Part shown: positions 8,520-16,981 of the stretch, in pieces
Numbering within the stretch: the stretch's first letter is position 1
Layout: every line of letters begins with the position of its first letter
From: Halogranum rubrum
Lineage (GTDB): Archaea; Halobacteriota; Halobacteria; Halobacteriales; Haloferacaceae
Assembly (NCBI RefSeq): GCF_900114455.1
Contig: NZ_FOTC01000001.1
Coordinates: forward strand, 459,058 to 523,057
Direction of reading: 5' to 3'
Length of the DNA stretch: 64,000 nt
Program-made: the position numbers and the translations under genes
Notes under the pieces: generated by a model
Told to the model about the DNA's origin: nothing
Seen by the model: the letters and a program-made list of their open reading frames with translations, nothing else
Database searches by the model: none

Positions 8520-8894
8520 CTCGCTCATTCAGCCATCGAGTTCGTCCACTCCTCTGCAGTGACAATAAGACCGACGTCGCGAAGTCAGTCAGAAAGCAGT
8601 TCGACAATTCCCGAGCTTGGCGTCAAGACACCGCCAGAGAACGGGGAGTCAATCTCCTCACGTGTACGATACGGGCACCGGCGTCGACTGCCTCGTCGTG
8701 GCACCGGTCGACCATCTCCCGAATCCAGGTGACTTCACCGGTGAGGTCACAATTGTCGTCCCTGCGGCGACACAGGCCTCCACGAGGGTGGCAGCATCAA
8801 CGATATATTGCGGACTGGGACCGTGTGCACCGTGGTTTAGGTACATTCCTTCACGCAACGCCGGGATATCCGCACGCAGTTCCAGTGGAGTCAT
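8520..8894 (-). pseudogene. Chimeric gene debris: class V aminotransferase start joined to saccharopine-dehydrogenase-like fragments
   Basis: From ATG 8894 the minus strand encodes MTPLELRADIPALREGMYLN and HGAHGPSPQYIVDAA, closely matching the start of the intact aminotransferase at 61885 (MTPTELRADMPALEAVTYLN). The frame then runs directly into LVEACVAAGT, and after a frameshift near 8755 into CDLTGEVTWIREMVDRCHDE and AVDAGARIVH, characteristic of the N-terminal domain of saccharopine-dehydrogenase or trans-acting enoyl-reductase proteins. A further frame change gives FSGGVLTPSSGIVELLSD, a stop, then LRDVGLIVTAEEWTNSMAE and a stop at about 8522, resembling the end of the same family. So two unrelated genes have lost their middles and fused. 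Confidence 0.6.
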
Positions 8895-9020
8895 CGGTTC
8901 TGACCCCCAGCCACTGCCCGTGGAGGAGTTTGACGACACTCATCTCCCTCGACAACTCTGAACGGTAACGATGTGTTCGACGCCATTCTTTGGGAGTTTA
9001 TTGTCCGACACGAATAATCT

Positions 9021-9044
9021 TGTAATTATTGTACAATAATTACA
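9021..9044. promoter_or_regulatory. Perfect 24-bp palindrome
   Basis: The bases TGTAATTATTGT are followed immediately by their exact reverse complement. It lies 18 bases beyond the stop of the minus-strand wHTH gene (9062-9463) and about 127 bases upstream of the decayed aminotransferase start at 8894. An AT-only perfect dyad of this length in GC-rich DNA suggests an operator for a homodimeric regulator. A terminator is less likely because there is no loop and no T-run. Confidence 0.5.
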
Positions 9045-9061
9045 CCGCTACCAACGACTGG

Positions 9062-9463
9062 TTACGATTCGCTTTGGGTTACGCTCGTCTCAGATTGTTC
9101 GTATTTCTTCTCGAATTCAGCAATGAGCGGACCCATCTTCGCGTACCAATCGTTGAGCATCCGCTGTAGTTCACCGCTGATTTTCGAGGGTTCTGTCGGG
9201 CTATATACATGGTAGTACCCACCATTGTCGTGGTTAATCTGAGTTTTCTGGACGAACCCAGCCGTTCGCAAACGCTGGACGGAACGGTAGATGGTCGAGC
9301 GCTCTCGGTCAACCGCCGCTGCGACTTCGTCGATCGTCAACGGGCCGGGTGCCTCTGTGAGTACCTCGAAACAATCTTCGTCGAGTTGACTCAGCCCGTG
9401 GAAACATTCGAGGAGACTCTCACAGCCCATGTCCCGTTGGAGTTGTTCGACCATCGAAGTCAT
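9062..9463 (-). CDS. Winged-helix transcriptional regulator (TrmB/MarR-like)
   Basis: A 133-residue protein. The core, LDEDCFEVLTEAPGPLTIDEVAAAVDRERSTIYRSVQRLRTAGFVQ (in part IDEVAAAVDRERSTIYRSVQ), is a typical winged helix. A C-terminal helical segment RMLNDWYAKMGPLIAEFEKK probably dimerises. Relatives next to nos or nitrite-reduction genes in haloarchaea are known to me only in outline; here the gene is divergent from the nosLDFY operon with 380 bases between, so it is a candidate regulator of it. It carries two cysteines near the N-terminus (MGCESLLECF) which could sense metal or redox state. ATG at 9463; an alternative internal Met at codon 4 changes little. Confidence 0.75.
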   Translation of the reverse strand: MTSMVEQLQRDMGCESLLECFHGLSQLDEDCFEVLTEAPGPLTIDEVAAAVDRERSTIYRSVQRLRTAGFVQKTQINHDNGGYYHVYSPTEPSKISGELQRMLNDWYAKMGPLIAEFEKKYEQSETSVTQSES

Positions 9464-9843
9464 ATCTATACAAAACTATGGACTGCCACAGCAAAAGTAT
9501 TGCCCGAAATATACAATTCTGGTCCGGCTGTGTTCCACGTCGCTCGGTATTCGGTGGACTCGCTGGACAGCACCGGCTTGGAGGTCCGGTGTGTGGAAAC
9601 GACGAAAGCCGTTGTGTCGAAGCGAACGCGCTTTGCCCCCTCGTTGCTTGCTCGCCTTGACTGTTCGTTGGAGGTGGGCTTTCTACATCGTCGCGTAGAT
9701 GGCAACCGTGTGATTCCCTGTGAGCCACCTGCCCGGGGGTCCAAGTAGGACCTGCGTACTCGGCATCCCGTGTCTCATCTGCGAGCCGCCGATTCGACAT
9801 GTGAACCAAGTGGTATTTGCTTGTGAGACTGCTTCTAGTACAT
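9464..9843. other. Divergent intergenic region between the wHTH regulator and nosL
   Basis: No gene recognised in about 380 bases. Near 9497-9514 there is an imperfect dyad (GTAT ... ATAC) about 40 bases upstream of the regulator start, and an AT-rich element near 9808-9818 that could be the nosL TATA box if the transcript is nearly leaderless. The rest has long arginine- or cysteine-rich frames on both strands that look like chance readings of GC-rich DNA. Confidence 0.4.
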
Positions 9844-10446
9844 ATGGCTCGACGACACCCTTCTGTGATGGGACATTTTACTCGGCGACAGGCGTTGCTA
9901 ATGGGGGCGGCCGTATCCCTCACTTCTGTGGCGGGTTGTCTCGGCGACGGTGGAAACGGCGACACCGATACCCCAGCGGCGATTACGCTTCCAGATGATG
10001 CTACGTGTGACGTCTGTGGGATGGTTATCAGCCAACACCCGGGGCCGACCGCCGAAATTTTCTACATCGACAATAGCCCAGAAGGACACGATAACCCCGC
10101 ACGCTTCGACAGTACGTGGGAGGCCTATCAGTACGACTTCGAACACGCCAATCAGGGGTGGGAGCACTCAGCGTTCTACGTCACGGACTACTCGAGCGTC
10201 GAGTACAGCCTCCCAGAGGAGCGAGGAAGCACGTTCATCTCGACACACCCCGAAAAAGAGGCGTTTGCCCTCGTAGAGGACGTCACTTACGTCGTCGGGT
10301 CTAGAGTGCAAGGAGCGATGGGGAGCGATCTTATCGGGTTCACTGAGAAGTCGGACGCAGAGTCGTTCCAATCCGAACATGGTGGTGAGCTGATAACGCA
10401 CGGAGATGTCTCCCCAGAAGTCATCGCCGGCTTGGGAAAGCGATAA
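9844..10446 (+). CDS. nosL: NosL-family copper-binding lipoprotein
   Basis: About 200 residues. The N-terminus has twin arginines (TRRQAL) and a lipobox ending VAGC at residue 32, so export by Tat and lipid anchoring outside the membrane are predicted. The mature part begins with an acidic linker and CDVCGMVISQHPGP, the Cys-x2-Cys-Gly-Met copper site of NosL. It ends with a domain that includes FTEKSDAESFQSEHGGELI. NosL delivers copper to nitrous-oxide reductase. The start could also be ATG 9868, nine codons later, which still keeps the Tat motif. It is one base from nosD and first of four coupled genes. Confidence 0.88.
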   Translation: MARRHPSVMGHFTRRQALLMGAAVSLTSVAGCLGDGGNGDTDTPAAITLPDDATCDVCGMVISQHPGPTAEIFYIDNSPEGHDNPARFDSTWEAYQYDFEHANQGWEHSAFYVTDYSSVEYSLPEERGSTFISTHPEKEAFALVEDVTYVVGSRVQGAMGSDLIGFTEKSDAESFQSEHGGELITHGDVSPEVIAGLGKR

Positions 10447-10447
10447 G

Positions 10448-12385
10448 ATGGCGCTGCTGACACCGACTGGGACTCGGTGGCTGAGTGGGATACTCACAGT
10501 CGTCTTGCTTGTGTCGATGTTCTCGTTCGTATTGACTCCGGTCGGTGGCAAAGAGCTGCGACCAGTCCCGTTTGAGGATACGGTTGACGCCGGTGGGACG
10601 AGTGTCGATATCCAACGATCCCTCCAAGAGGGGTTTATCATCCCGCAGGCAGAGGTGTTTTACTCCAACTACCGGTATGTCGTCGGCTACTATGGCGTAC
10701 GGATGGCCGCAGCAGAACTCGCCGACCCTGGTACCGAGCGACAGTTCGGAACACCGTTGGCGGTGTACGTGTCGGATTTCTCGACAGTGACGCCGACGCT
10801 CACCGACGAGGGATTCATCATCCCCGAGTCGGGACGGGCGGTTGGATGGGTCGCTGCGGACAGAGCCATGTACGTCATCGACAGTGAGGCACACATACCG
10901 TCTGGACCTGCAGTGATGCCGTTCTCCGACCGTACCGACGCCGAGCAGTTCGCCGAAACCTACGGCGGCGACGTCGTCGGGTGGAAGACGTTGCAATCTC
11001 GTGTCGACACCCCGTTGGAACATCGACTTGCTCGCTTCGACGAGATGACCGCATCGTACCAGACGTGGGCGAATCAAACCGTGGCCTCGTCTCGAGGCCT
11101 CCTTGAGAGGCCACGCTCGTTCACCGTTGGAGAGGATGCCCCGAACGTGTCGGCCGCAATCGCCGCTGCACCGCCGAACACGACGGTATATGTACCGCCA
11201 GGGCAATACGAAACGACCGAACTCGTCGTGACGAAACCACTCACGATCGTGGGTGCGGGCAACGAAACCGTCATTCGGGGTGACGGTACTGGAAGCGTTG
11301 TTCACGTTCGCGCCGACAATGTGGCGATTCACAACCTCCGAGTCGCAGGTGTCGGTGATATCGGGAGCCGGAGTCCCGAGAGAGCGAACCAATCAGTCAA
11401 CTGGGACACGAACATCCAACTTGCCTATGGATATGGTGATGCAGCGGTCGTGCTCGATGGGTCGAACAACTCCGTCGTCTCGAACGTCCATATCAAGACT
11501 GCTTCGAGCGGCATCATCGTCCGTGAGAGCAACCGCAGCGTCATCGACAACGTGACCGTCGACGGCGCACCGACACCGAACGAGGGGTTCATGGGAGCGA
11601 TTCTCATCGACGGTCGGAGCATCGTCCAAGACTCGACGTTCCGCGACGGCCGTGACGGAATCTACACGCATCGAGCAGATGGAAGTGTTATCCGTTATAA
11701 CCGGATGGAGGGCGGCCGCTACGGCGTCCATGAGATGTACACCTCCCGGACGCTTGTCACGCGCAACGACGCCCGCGACACGCAGACAGGAATCATCGTG
11801 ATGGGGCGCCCGACAGAGAACATCGTCATCCACAACGCCGTCCGCGATAGCGTCATCGGCATCGTCTCGGCTGGTGGCAACTCCTTGTACGCGAACAACA
11901 CCATAGTGCACAATCGGGACGGACTCAGAGTGACGGGTGATCAAAACATATTCATGGACAACGTCATCGTCAGCAACGACGTCGGCATCAAAACCAACGA
12001 AATTCTGCCAGCGAACTGGGTCCTTCGTAACGATGTCGTCGGCAATGCCAAATCGGTTGACTCGCAACTGGGTCCCCTGCGTACGTGGACCTATCGTGGC
12101 ATCGGCAACTATTGGGGTCCGCTTCCACTCCCAGACAGAGACGACGATGGCGTCTACGACCGAGCGTACGAGCCGACAGGGACGGTTGATAGTCGACTCG
12201 GGACGACATCAGGGGGCACGACCCTTGCCCAGTCGCCTGCAGCAGCGACGCTCCGGCGCGTCCGTGACGTTGTTTCCGGCCTTCGACAGTCAGGCGTAAT
12301 CGATACCGCACCACGAACAGTACCGTTTCACCCCCAGCGGCTCGCCGACCTGAACATGAACGCCACGGCAGGTACCACAACATGA
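10448..12385 (+). CDS. nosD: NosD-family periplasmic beta-helix protein with N-terminal NosL-like domain
   Basis: 645 residues. An N-terminal hydrophobic helix (about residues 12-34) anchors or exports it. Residues about 40-200 resemble a NosL domain without its cysteines (for example MPFSDRTDAEQFAETYGGDV, parallel to the NosL sequence next door). From about 225 to 560 come right-handed parallel beta-helix repeats of the CASH or NosD type (VYVPPGQYETTELVVTKPLT, IVGAGNETVIRG, many N-N-S and I-V steps). NosD takes part in copper-cluster maturation of NosZ with the NosFY transporter. The fusion of NosL-like and NosD parts is the notable feature. The stop overlaps the nosF start (ATGA). Confidence 0.88.
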   Translation: MALLTPTGTRWLSGILTVVLLVSMFSFVLTPVGGKELRPVPFEDTVDAGGTSVDIQRSLQEGFIIPQAEVFYSNYRYVVGYYGVRMAAAELADPGTERQFGTPLAVYVSDFSTVTPTLTDEGFIIPESGRAVGWVAADRAMYVIDSEAHIPSGPAVMPFSDRTDAEQFAETYGGDVVGWKTLQSRVDTPLEHRLARFDEMTASYQTWANQTVASSRGLLERPRSFTVGEDAPNVSAAIAAAPPNTTVYVPPGQYETTELVVTKPLTIVGAGNETVIRGDGTGSVVHVRADNVAIHNLRVAGVGDIGSRSPERANQSVNWDTNIQLAYGYGDAAVVLDGSNNSVVSNVHIKTASSGIIVRESNRSVIDNVTVDGAPTPNEGFMGAILIDGRSIVQDSTFRDGRDGIYTHRADGSVIRYNRMEGGRYGVHEMYTSRTLVTRNDARDTQTGIIVMGRPTENIVIHNAVRDSVIGIVSAGGNSLYANNTIVHNRDGLRVTGDQNIFMDNVIVSNDVGIKTNEILPANWVLRNDVVGNAKSVDSQLGPLRTWTYRGIGNYWGPLPLPDRDDDGVYDRAYEPTGTVDSRLGTTSGGTTLAQSPAAATLRRVRDVVSGLRQSGVIDTAPRTVPFHPQRLADLNMNATAGTTT

Positions 12386-13224
12386 GCGAGGAGCGTGCAC
12401 CGACTGCATCCAAGGAGTCACCGCCACAAGAGCGTACTCAGTCACTCACCGACACGAAGAGATCTATTGCGCTGCAAGCGACCAATCTATCTCGGTCGTT
12501 CGGCGATGTCACCGTTCTCGAAGACGTCTCACTCTCCGTTGGACGCGGCGAACTGGCGGCGGTCATCGGTCCGAACGGGTCGGGAAAATCGACGCTGATG
12601 GAAGCACTCGCGGGAATTCGCGCTCCCGACCGAGGGACCGTTACAATCACGTCACCAACAGAGGCGACGGCCGAACGACGGGCTGTCGGCTACCTGCCAC
12701 AGCGGCCATTGTTTCGGCGGGGGTTCTCGACTCGCGACACGCTCGAATTTTACGCCCGCTTCGTCGACGACACAGCGGTGGACGTCGCTGTGACGGAAAC
12801 GCTCGACCGGGTCGGACTCTCCGACGTCGCTGGGCGTACAGTCGGGTCACTCTCTGGCGGGATGACCCGTCTTCTCGGACTCGGCCAAGCGATTCTCGGC
12901 CACCCGTCGGTTCTCGTGCTCGACGAACCTGGAAGCGGACTCGATCCTGCCATGGTCGAACGACTGTTTAGCATCCTACGTTCGCTTGCAGACGACGACA
13001 CTGGTATCGTCGTCACTTCCCACAACCTCGAAGCAGTCGAAAAGTATGCCGACACCGTAGTGTTGCTCGACCGGGGGGAAGTGGTTCTCTCCGGGACGTC
13101 GAGTGACATCCTCGCGTCGACCGAGAGTGAGACACTGGTCGAGGCCTTTCTCACGACAGTCCAAGGCGAGGAACGTGAATCGACAGTCAGAGCTGGACAA
13201 TCGTCTGAGGTAAATAACTCGTGA
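12382..13224 (+). CDS. nosF: NosF-type ABC transporter ATP-binding protein
   Basis: 280 residues. After a polar N-terminal extension of about 30 residues come Walker A (GPNGSGKST, about residue 65), the Q-loop (GYLPQRP), the signature LSGGM, Walker B (VLVLDEPGSGLDP) and the switch His in TSHNLE. NosF energises the NosY membrane partner and works with NosD in assembling the copper centre of nitrous-oxide reductase. It is translationally coupled on both sides: ATGA overlap with nosD, and the nosY GTG lies inside its stop region. All catalytic motifs are intact. Confidence 0.9.
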   Translation: MSEERAPTASKESPPQERTQSLTDTKRSIALQATNLSRSFGDVTVLEDVSLSVGRGELAAVIGPNGSGKSTLMEALAGIRAPDRGTVTITSPTEATAERRAVGYLPQRPLFRRGFSTRDTLEFYARFVDDTAVDVAVTETLDRVGLSDVAGRTVGSLSGGMTRLLGLGQAILGHPSVLVLDEPGSGLDPAMVERLFSILRSLADDDTGIVVTSHNLEAVEKYADTVVLLDRGEVVLSGTSSDILASTESETLVEAFLTTVQGEERESTVRAGQSSEVNNS

Positions 13225-14108
13225 ACGTCCGTGAGGCCCTGAGCGTCGTCCGTTCGGTTGTGAATGACCTGTTTGTCGTCGCGACACGTGAACTTCGAAC
13301 GGTCATCAGAACACCTGCGCTCGTCGCCTTGGCTGGAGTGTATCTCGTGAGTATTCTCGCTGTTGCATGGGCAGGCACTGGCGGCAGTGGGGGATTCATC
13401 CCTTTGACTCTCGACTTGCTCACGTTCACCGAAGTGTTGATTCCGCTGTTGGCGCTCGCGTTCGGCTATCGCTCGATCCTCGATGACCGACTCACCGGTG
13501 AACTCGATATGCTCCGGACCTTTGATGTGAGCCGTATCGCCTATATCGGCGGTGTCTATCTCGGTCGAGCGATTGTCCTCGTTGGGCTTGTCGTCGTGTC
13601 GCTGTTCGCCGCTGGCCTGCTCGTCCCTGTACTCACCGCGGATCAACCGACGTTTTTCGCGCAGAACCAGGCGGCCGACTCTGGGATTCGTTTCGTCCGT
13701 TTCGTTGTTTTCGCGGCCGGGTTTGCCCTCGTCACGCTTGCTGTCGCACTTGCCGTGTCTGCTGTGACGCGCACACTCCGGACGGCGTTTGCGCTCGCAA
13801 CCACGCTCGCCGCAGCGTTCGTCGTCGGTATCGACACGACACTGATTGCCGGACTTGCATCAGGCGTCCTCCCGTCGGAGAGTGTTCCCCTGCTTCTTGC
13901 GGCCAGTCCGAACAGCGCGTTCCGGGGACTCGTCCTCGCGGAGGCGGTTGGCGCCATCGGTGGGGCCGCGGTCAACGCTGGCAGCACGCCGCTGAACGTC
14001 GTCGGATTGCTCGGCTGGTGGGTCCTCGCACTCGCGGTCGCAATGTGGCGTGTCTGGCCGACTGTCGTGCTTGAGACGACCGTCTCGGCCGACGCTCACG
14101 AAACGTGA
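13221..14108 (+). CDS. nosY: NosY-type ABC transporter permease
   Basis: 295 residues with about six membrane helices, preceded by a cytoplasmic N-terminus VVNDLFVVATRELRTVIRTP, the usual pre-helix of ABC-2 and NosY permeases. A characteristic SILDDRLTGELDMLRTFDVS loop follows the second helix. The start is GTG overlapping the nosF stop by four bases. With NosF and NosD it should make the transporter needed for NosZ maturation, yet no nosZ lies within this window. Confidence 0.88.
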   Translation: MNVREALSVVRSVVNDLFVVATRELRTVIRTPALVALAGVYLVSILAVAWAGTGGSGGFIPLTLDLLTFTEVLIPLLALAFGYRSILDDRLTGELDMLRTFDVSRIAYIGGVYLGRAIVLVGLVVVSLFAAGLLVPVLTADQPTFFAQNQAADSGIRFVRFVVFAAGFALVTLAVALAVSAVTRTLRTAFALATTLAAAFVVGIDTTLIAGLASGVLPSESVPLLLAASPNSAFRGLVLAEAVGAIGGAAVNAGSTPLNVVGLLGWWVLALAVAMWRVWPTVVLETTVSADAHET

Positions 14109-14141
14109 TGACCGTCCCTGCGTTTTTGACGGTGAAGCTCT

Positions 14142-14330
14142 GTGAGGCTATGTCTTCACCATCCTCTCGGTGGCGAAGTGGGTGCCATATCGACGGTCGG
14201 TCAGGGCCTGCTGACTGCGACCGTTGTGACGATTGCTCTGCTCGTCGCTGTGTGGAAGGGGCCGGGACTCGGCTTGCCACGAACTGGGGATTCGTCTCCT
14301 CTCGAGCCTTCGGCTACAGAGTCGGACTGA
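14142..14330 (+). CDS. Possible small membrane protein after nosY
   Basis: A 62-codon frame with GTG start. The first dozen residues are doubtful, but the rest has one convincing hydrophobic helix (GLLTATVVTIALLVAVW) followed by KGPGLGLPRTGDSSPLEP and an acidic end, which is typical haloarchaeal usage. The real start might be a GTG at about codon 12. It lies 34 bases beyond nosY and may be the operon's last gene. Otherwise the 313-base interval to 14421 contains nothing recognised. Confidence 0.4.
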   Translation: MRLCLHHPLGGEVGAISTVGQGLLTATVVTIALLVAVWKGPGLGLPRTGDSSPLEPSATESD

Positions 14331-14421
14331 CTTGTGTCGAATCCACCACGTCCAGTACACCTTGCTCAGAAGGATATCGAGAACACGTGAACAGACGACT
14401 CGGATTCGGACGGTCTCAGGG

Positions 14422-15039
14422 CTACTCCGGGTTTCGCGAGCGCCCGATCGCACCTGCGAGTGCGAGAAGATACCCTAAGCCATACTGGACGTCTGGGTTC
14501 CGAATTTCCCGAGCGAGTCCAAGTGCACCGACACGTTCGGGGTCCTCGGCTTCGGCCGTGCCGACTCCTTTGAGCAGCCGTTGTAATCCGTCTCGAGTCT
14601 CCGTGTCTGCTGCAGTATCTGCGACTTCACCGAGCGCAGAGCCCGTACTCGCGAGCTCCCGGACCATCTCGTCGCTGAGTGCGGCACTGCCCAGCGAAGC
14701 TACCTGGGCTAACTCCACGAGATCGTCGAGCGCGCCCGACTGCTGTAACGTGACGATTGTCTCGAGTGCCTCTTGAAGCTCCGCCCCGTTCTCGCCGACG
14801 GCTGCGGCAAGGCCGACAGTCTCGTCGGTCGCGAGGCCGTCTGCGGACTCCGCGAGTGTCGTGGCCGTTCCCGAGAGCTCTCGGACCATCTCGTCGCTGA
14901 GTGCACTCTCACCAAGGGACATCACATCCAACAGTTCGTTCACGGCGTCAAGCCGTTCGACGAATGCAGCGACTGCTTCTGGGTTCTCTGCAATCGCCGC
15001 TTCGAGCGCTTCACGCGATTCCGGCTGTTTCTCCGCCAT
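14422..15039 (-). CDS. DUF1641 family protein
   Basis: 205 residues, acidic and alanine-rich, almost wholly helical. It holds an internal duplication: LGESALSDEMVRELSGTATT and LGSAALSDEMVRELASTGSA recur about 70 residues apart. Residues around 165-195 (VGALGLAREIRNPDVQYGLG) match the DUF1641 core. DUF1641 proteins are typically encoded beside sulfide:quinone oxidoreductase-like flavoproteins and may help dock them at the membrane; that role is inference. It is third in a minus-strand operon, two bases after the flavoprotein gene. Confidence 0.85.
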   Translation of the reverse strand: MAEKQPESREALEAAIAENPEAVAAFVERLDAVNELLDVMSLGESALSDEMVRELSGTATTLAESADGLATDETVGLAAAVGENGAELQEALETIVTLQQSGALDDLVELAQVASLGSAALSDEMVRELASTGSALGEVADTAADTETRDGLQRLLKGVGTAEAEDPERVGALGLAREIRNPDVQYGLGYLLALAGAIGRSRNPE

Positions 15040-15041
15040 GA

Positions 15042-16187
15042 TTAGAGCAGTCCCCGTGCAGTGAGCCAGTAGGCCTCGTTGTACGCCAACTTCGACCAGT
15101 GCAGTTTCTGTGACGGCGGAACCGGATTTGGTGGGTTCTCGTAGTCGAACGCAACGAACGACGCTTCATCCATGCCCGTCTCGAGGAAACAGATCGTCTT
15201 CCCATCGTAGGTCGCCGTCGCCGGATACCCACGGACAGTACTCGATAGCCGTTGTGCCACGACACCGGCCTGATAGTGTGCGACACTGCCCGCCTTCGGG
15301 ACACCGGTCTCGGCCGTATCACCGAGTGCGTACACGTCGTCTGCGTGCTCTGCTTCGAGGGTGTGTTTGTCCACGCTGACCCAGCCGTTGTCGCCAAGAC
15401 CAGCCTCCTTGATGAGGTCGATGCCGCGGTGTGGTGGGATACTGACGAGGAGGTCGTAGTCGAGGTCTGGTCCCTCCATCGACGTGATAACCTTGGACTC
15501 CGGGTCGACCTCTTCTGCGTTGAAGAACGTCTCGACGTTGATGTTACGCTCGTCGAGCAGTGGCTTGGCCCACTCGGCGATGTTCGGATTCCCGTGGACA
15601 CGGTCGGTTGGGTACGTATAGGTAATCTCGATAGCCTCTCGAAGCCCACGCTTGCGGAACCAGTCGTCGGCCATGAAGACGAACTCCAGCGGTGCGGCCG
15701 GACACATGTGGGGCGTCCCAATGACACTGAGCACGAGGTGACCCTCGGTGAACGGCAGCAGTTCCTCGCGAAGTGCCACCGCGCCATCCTCGCTGTAGTA
15801 GTCGTGGCCGCCCTTGGCGAGCCCCGGAATCTCTTCGGGTGCGAGCGTTGACCCCGTCGCGAGAACGAGAGAGTCGTAGTCGACTGACCCGGCTCGGTCT
15901 TGGTAGTGGAGTTGTTTGGCGTCGGTGTCGATTTCGCTGACCCGCTCATTTCGGAGATCGATTCGGTCGTCGATGAGCTCCGAGAGGCGGCGACGACCAT
16001 CTTCGGGTTCTCGCTTGCCGAACGGAACATACAGCCACACTGGCTTGTAAACGTGGTCGGGACCATCGTTGACCAGCGTCACGTTGACGTCCCCCTCGGT
16101 AATCTCGGTATTGAGGCGCTCTGCGAGGTTGTTCGCCAGGACGCTTCCTCCGGTTCCCCCACCGACGATAACGATGTGGTGGCTCAT
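15042..16187 (-). CDS. FAD-dependent oxidoreductase, sulfide:quinone oxidoreductase-like
   Basis: 381 residues from ATG 16187. MSHHIVIVGGGTGGSVLAN is the FAD-binding Rossmann motif, SLVLATGST the second FAD contact, and DDVYALGDTAETGVPKAG the third. The Cys in GTPHMCPAAPLEF is at the place of the first redox-active Cys of SQR-type enzymes, and KTICFLETG holds another near the C-terminus, so a sulfide or other sulfur or quinone reaction is plausible. Exact substrate unknown. The longer frame upstream (from 16265) is rejected because it overlaps the preceding gene. It overlaps that gene by four bases and is followed closely by the DUF1641 gene. Confidence 0.85.
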   Translation of the reverse strand: MSHHIVIVGGGTGGSVLANNLAERLNTEITEGDVNVTLVNDGPDHVYKPVWLYVPFGKREPEDGRRRLSELIDDRIDLRNERVSEIDTDAKQLHYQDRAGSVDYDSLVLATGSTLAPEEIPGLAKGGHDYYSEDGAVALREELLPFTEGHLVLSVIGTPHMCPAAPLEFVFMADDWFRKRGLREAIEITYTYPTDRVHGNPNIAEWAKPLLDERNINVETFFNAEEVDPESKVITSMEGPDLDYDLLVSIPPHRGIDLIKEAGLGDNGWVSVDKHTLEAEHADDVYALGDTAETGVPKAGSVAHYQAGVVAQRLSSTVRGYPATATYDGKTICFLETGMDEASFVAFDYENPPNPVPPSQKLHWSKLAYNEAYWLTARGLL

Positions 16188-16426
16188 GGCTTCGCCACGG
16201 AGAACCCGTCGCTGTCGCCCTGTCCGGTGGTCGCCAGCATTGTGTTCCCTGACTGTTCGGCCCACGTGGGACCAGCACTGAGCGGCTGTTCGGTGTCACT
16301 CATGAGCCCTAGAAGCGCCCCCGACTCAGCGCGCTCACTCGCACCGAGAATAACCTTTAGCGGACCAGGGTACGTTGCATCTGCCGCAGTCACCATCTTG
16401 TCGAGTTCTATTTCCGAGTCTGACAT
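16184..16426 (-). CDS. Small conserved protein, first gene of the flavoprotein operon
   Basis: 80 residues, soluble, starting MSDSEIELDKMVTAADATYP and ending QGDSDGFSVAKP. It overlaps the flavoprotein start by four bases, so it is co-translated. It has no cysteines or transmembrane segments. The middle GPLKVILGASERAESGALLG might be a strand-turn-helix. Function unknown; by position it may help the flavoprotein. AT-rich sequence just upstream (about 16440-16465) is a likely promoter for the three-gene operon. Confidence 0.6.
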   Translation of the reverse strand: MSDSEIELDKMVTAADATYPGPLKVILGASERAESGALLGLMSDTEQPLSAGPTWAEQSGNTMLATTGQGDSDGFSVAKP

Positions 16427-16625
16427 TATGCATCTGAGATGCCATCTGAAGATAGTTAATCATGTGGCATGTTCAAACATCACAAACGCACAATCGAGTC
16501 TCAATCACTCCGTTCTCAGCAGCGATTTCAAAGGACTTGAGGAAGGTGTTTAATTGGACCCCTGTGGGGCGAGTGTCAAACACCCGCGGCGGAACTCTCT
16601 TGAAGATGGGTCGCAGGGAGTCTGT

Positions 16626-16820
16626 ATGCGTCAGAATTTCCTCTCGGTCTTGTTTGCACTTGACGCGACACTACTTGTGCTCCTCGTCATCGCATTCCAG
16701 TTCGTAGAGGCAGGCACAAGTGAGTACGCCATCCTGCAGGTCTCGCTCGTGATCATCCTCCTCACGGTCATCGGCCTCGCTCTCGCCGCCCGACGTGGCC
16801 AGCGACTGTTCGAATCGTAG
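16626..16820 (+). CDS. Small two-helix membrane protein
   Basis: A 64-residue protein: MRQNFLSVLFALDATLLVLL, a short acidic loop (VEAGTSEY), a second helix QVSLVIILLTVIGLALA, then AARRGQRLFES. The positive-inside ending and clean hydrophobic pattern support a real gene. The longer upstream frame is not coding-like. It is monocistronic. Function unknown. Confidence 0.65.
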   Translation: MRQNFLSVLFALDATLLVLLVIAFQFVEAGTSEYAILQVSLVIILLTVIGLALAARRGQRLFES

Positions 16821-16948
16821 GGTTGGTTCTCCTTCCACGAGTTCCGCTCGACGTGGGTCGCAGGCGTGTCCGAAGACGCGAATTCTGAGTTGATGAAAAC
16901 GTCAATGTAATTATTTATTAGTCTCCTACAGCAAAACTATCATGAAAA

Positions 16949-16957
16949 ATATATATG
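16949..16957 (+). promoter_or_regulatory. TATA box of the beta-glucan operon
   Basis: The stretch ATATATATG sits about 28 bases before the start of the solute-binding protein gene. With the normal archaeal spacing of about 25 bases from TATA box to transcription start, the transcript would begin almost at the start codon, that is, leaderless. The flanking AT-rich region (16900-16960) contrasts with GC-rich surroundings. No clear TrmB-type inverted repeat was recognised by eye. Confidence 0.55.
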
Positions 16958-16981
16958 TATTACGGGCAGAATTGAGTGTCC

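Noticed and set aside
10421-11392. Long minus-strand frame (323 codons) opposite nosD
   Set aside because: Complement artefact of a high-GC gene; no motifs, many Cys, His and Arg.
15011-16066. Serine/arginine-rich frame overlapping the flavoprotein gene
   Set aside because: Low-complexity reading in the wrong frame of a gene with an intact FAD-binding motif.
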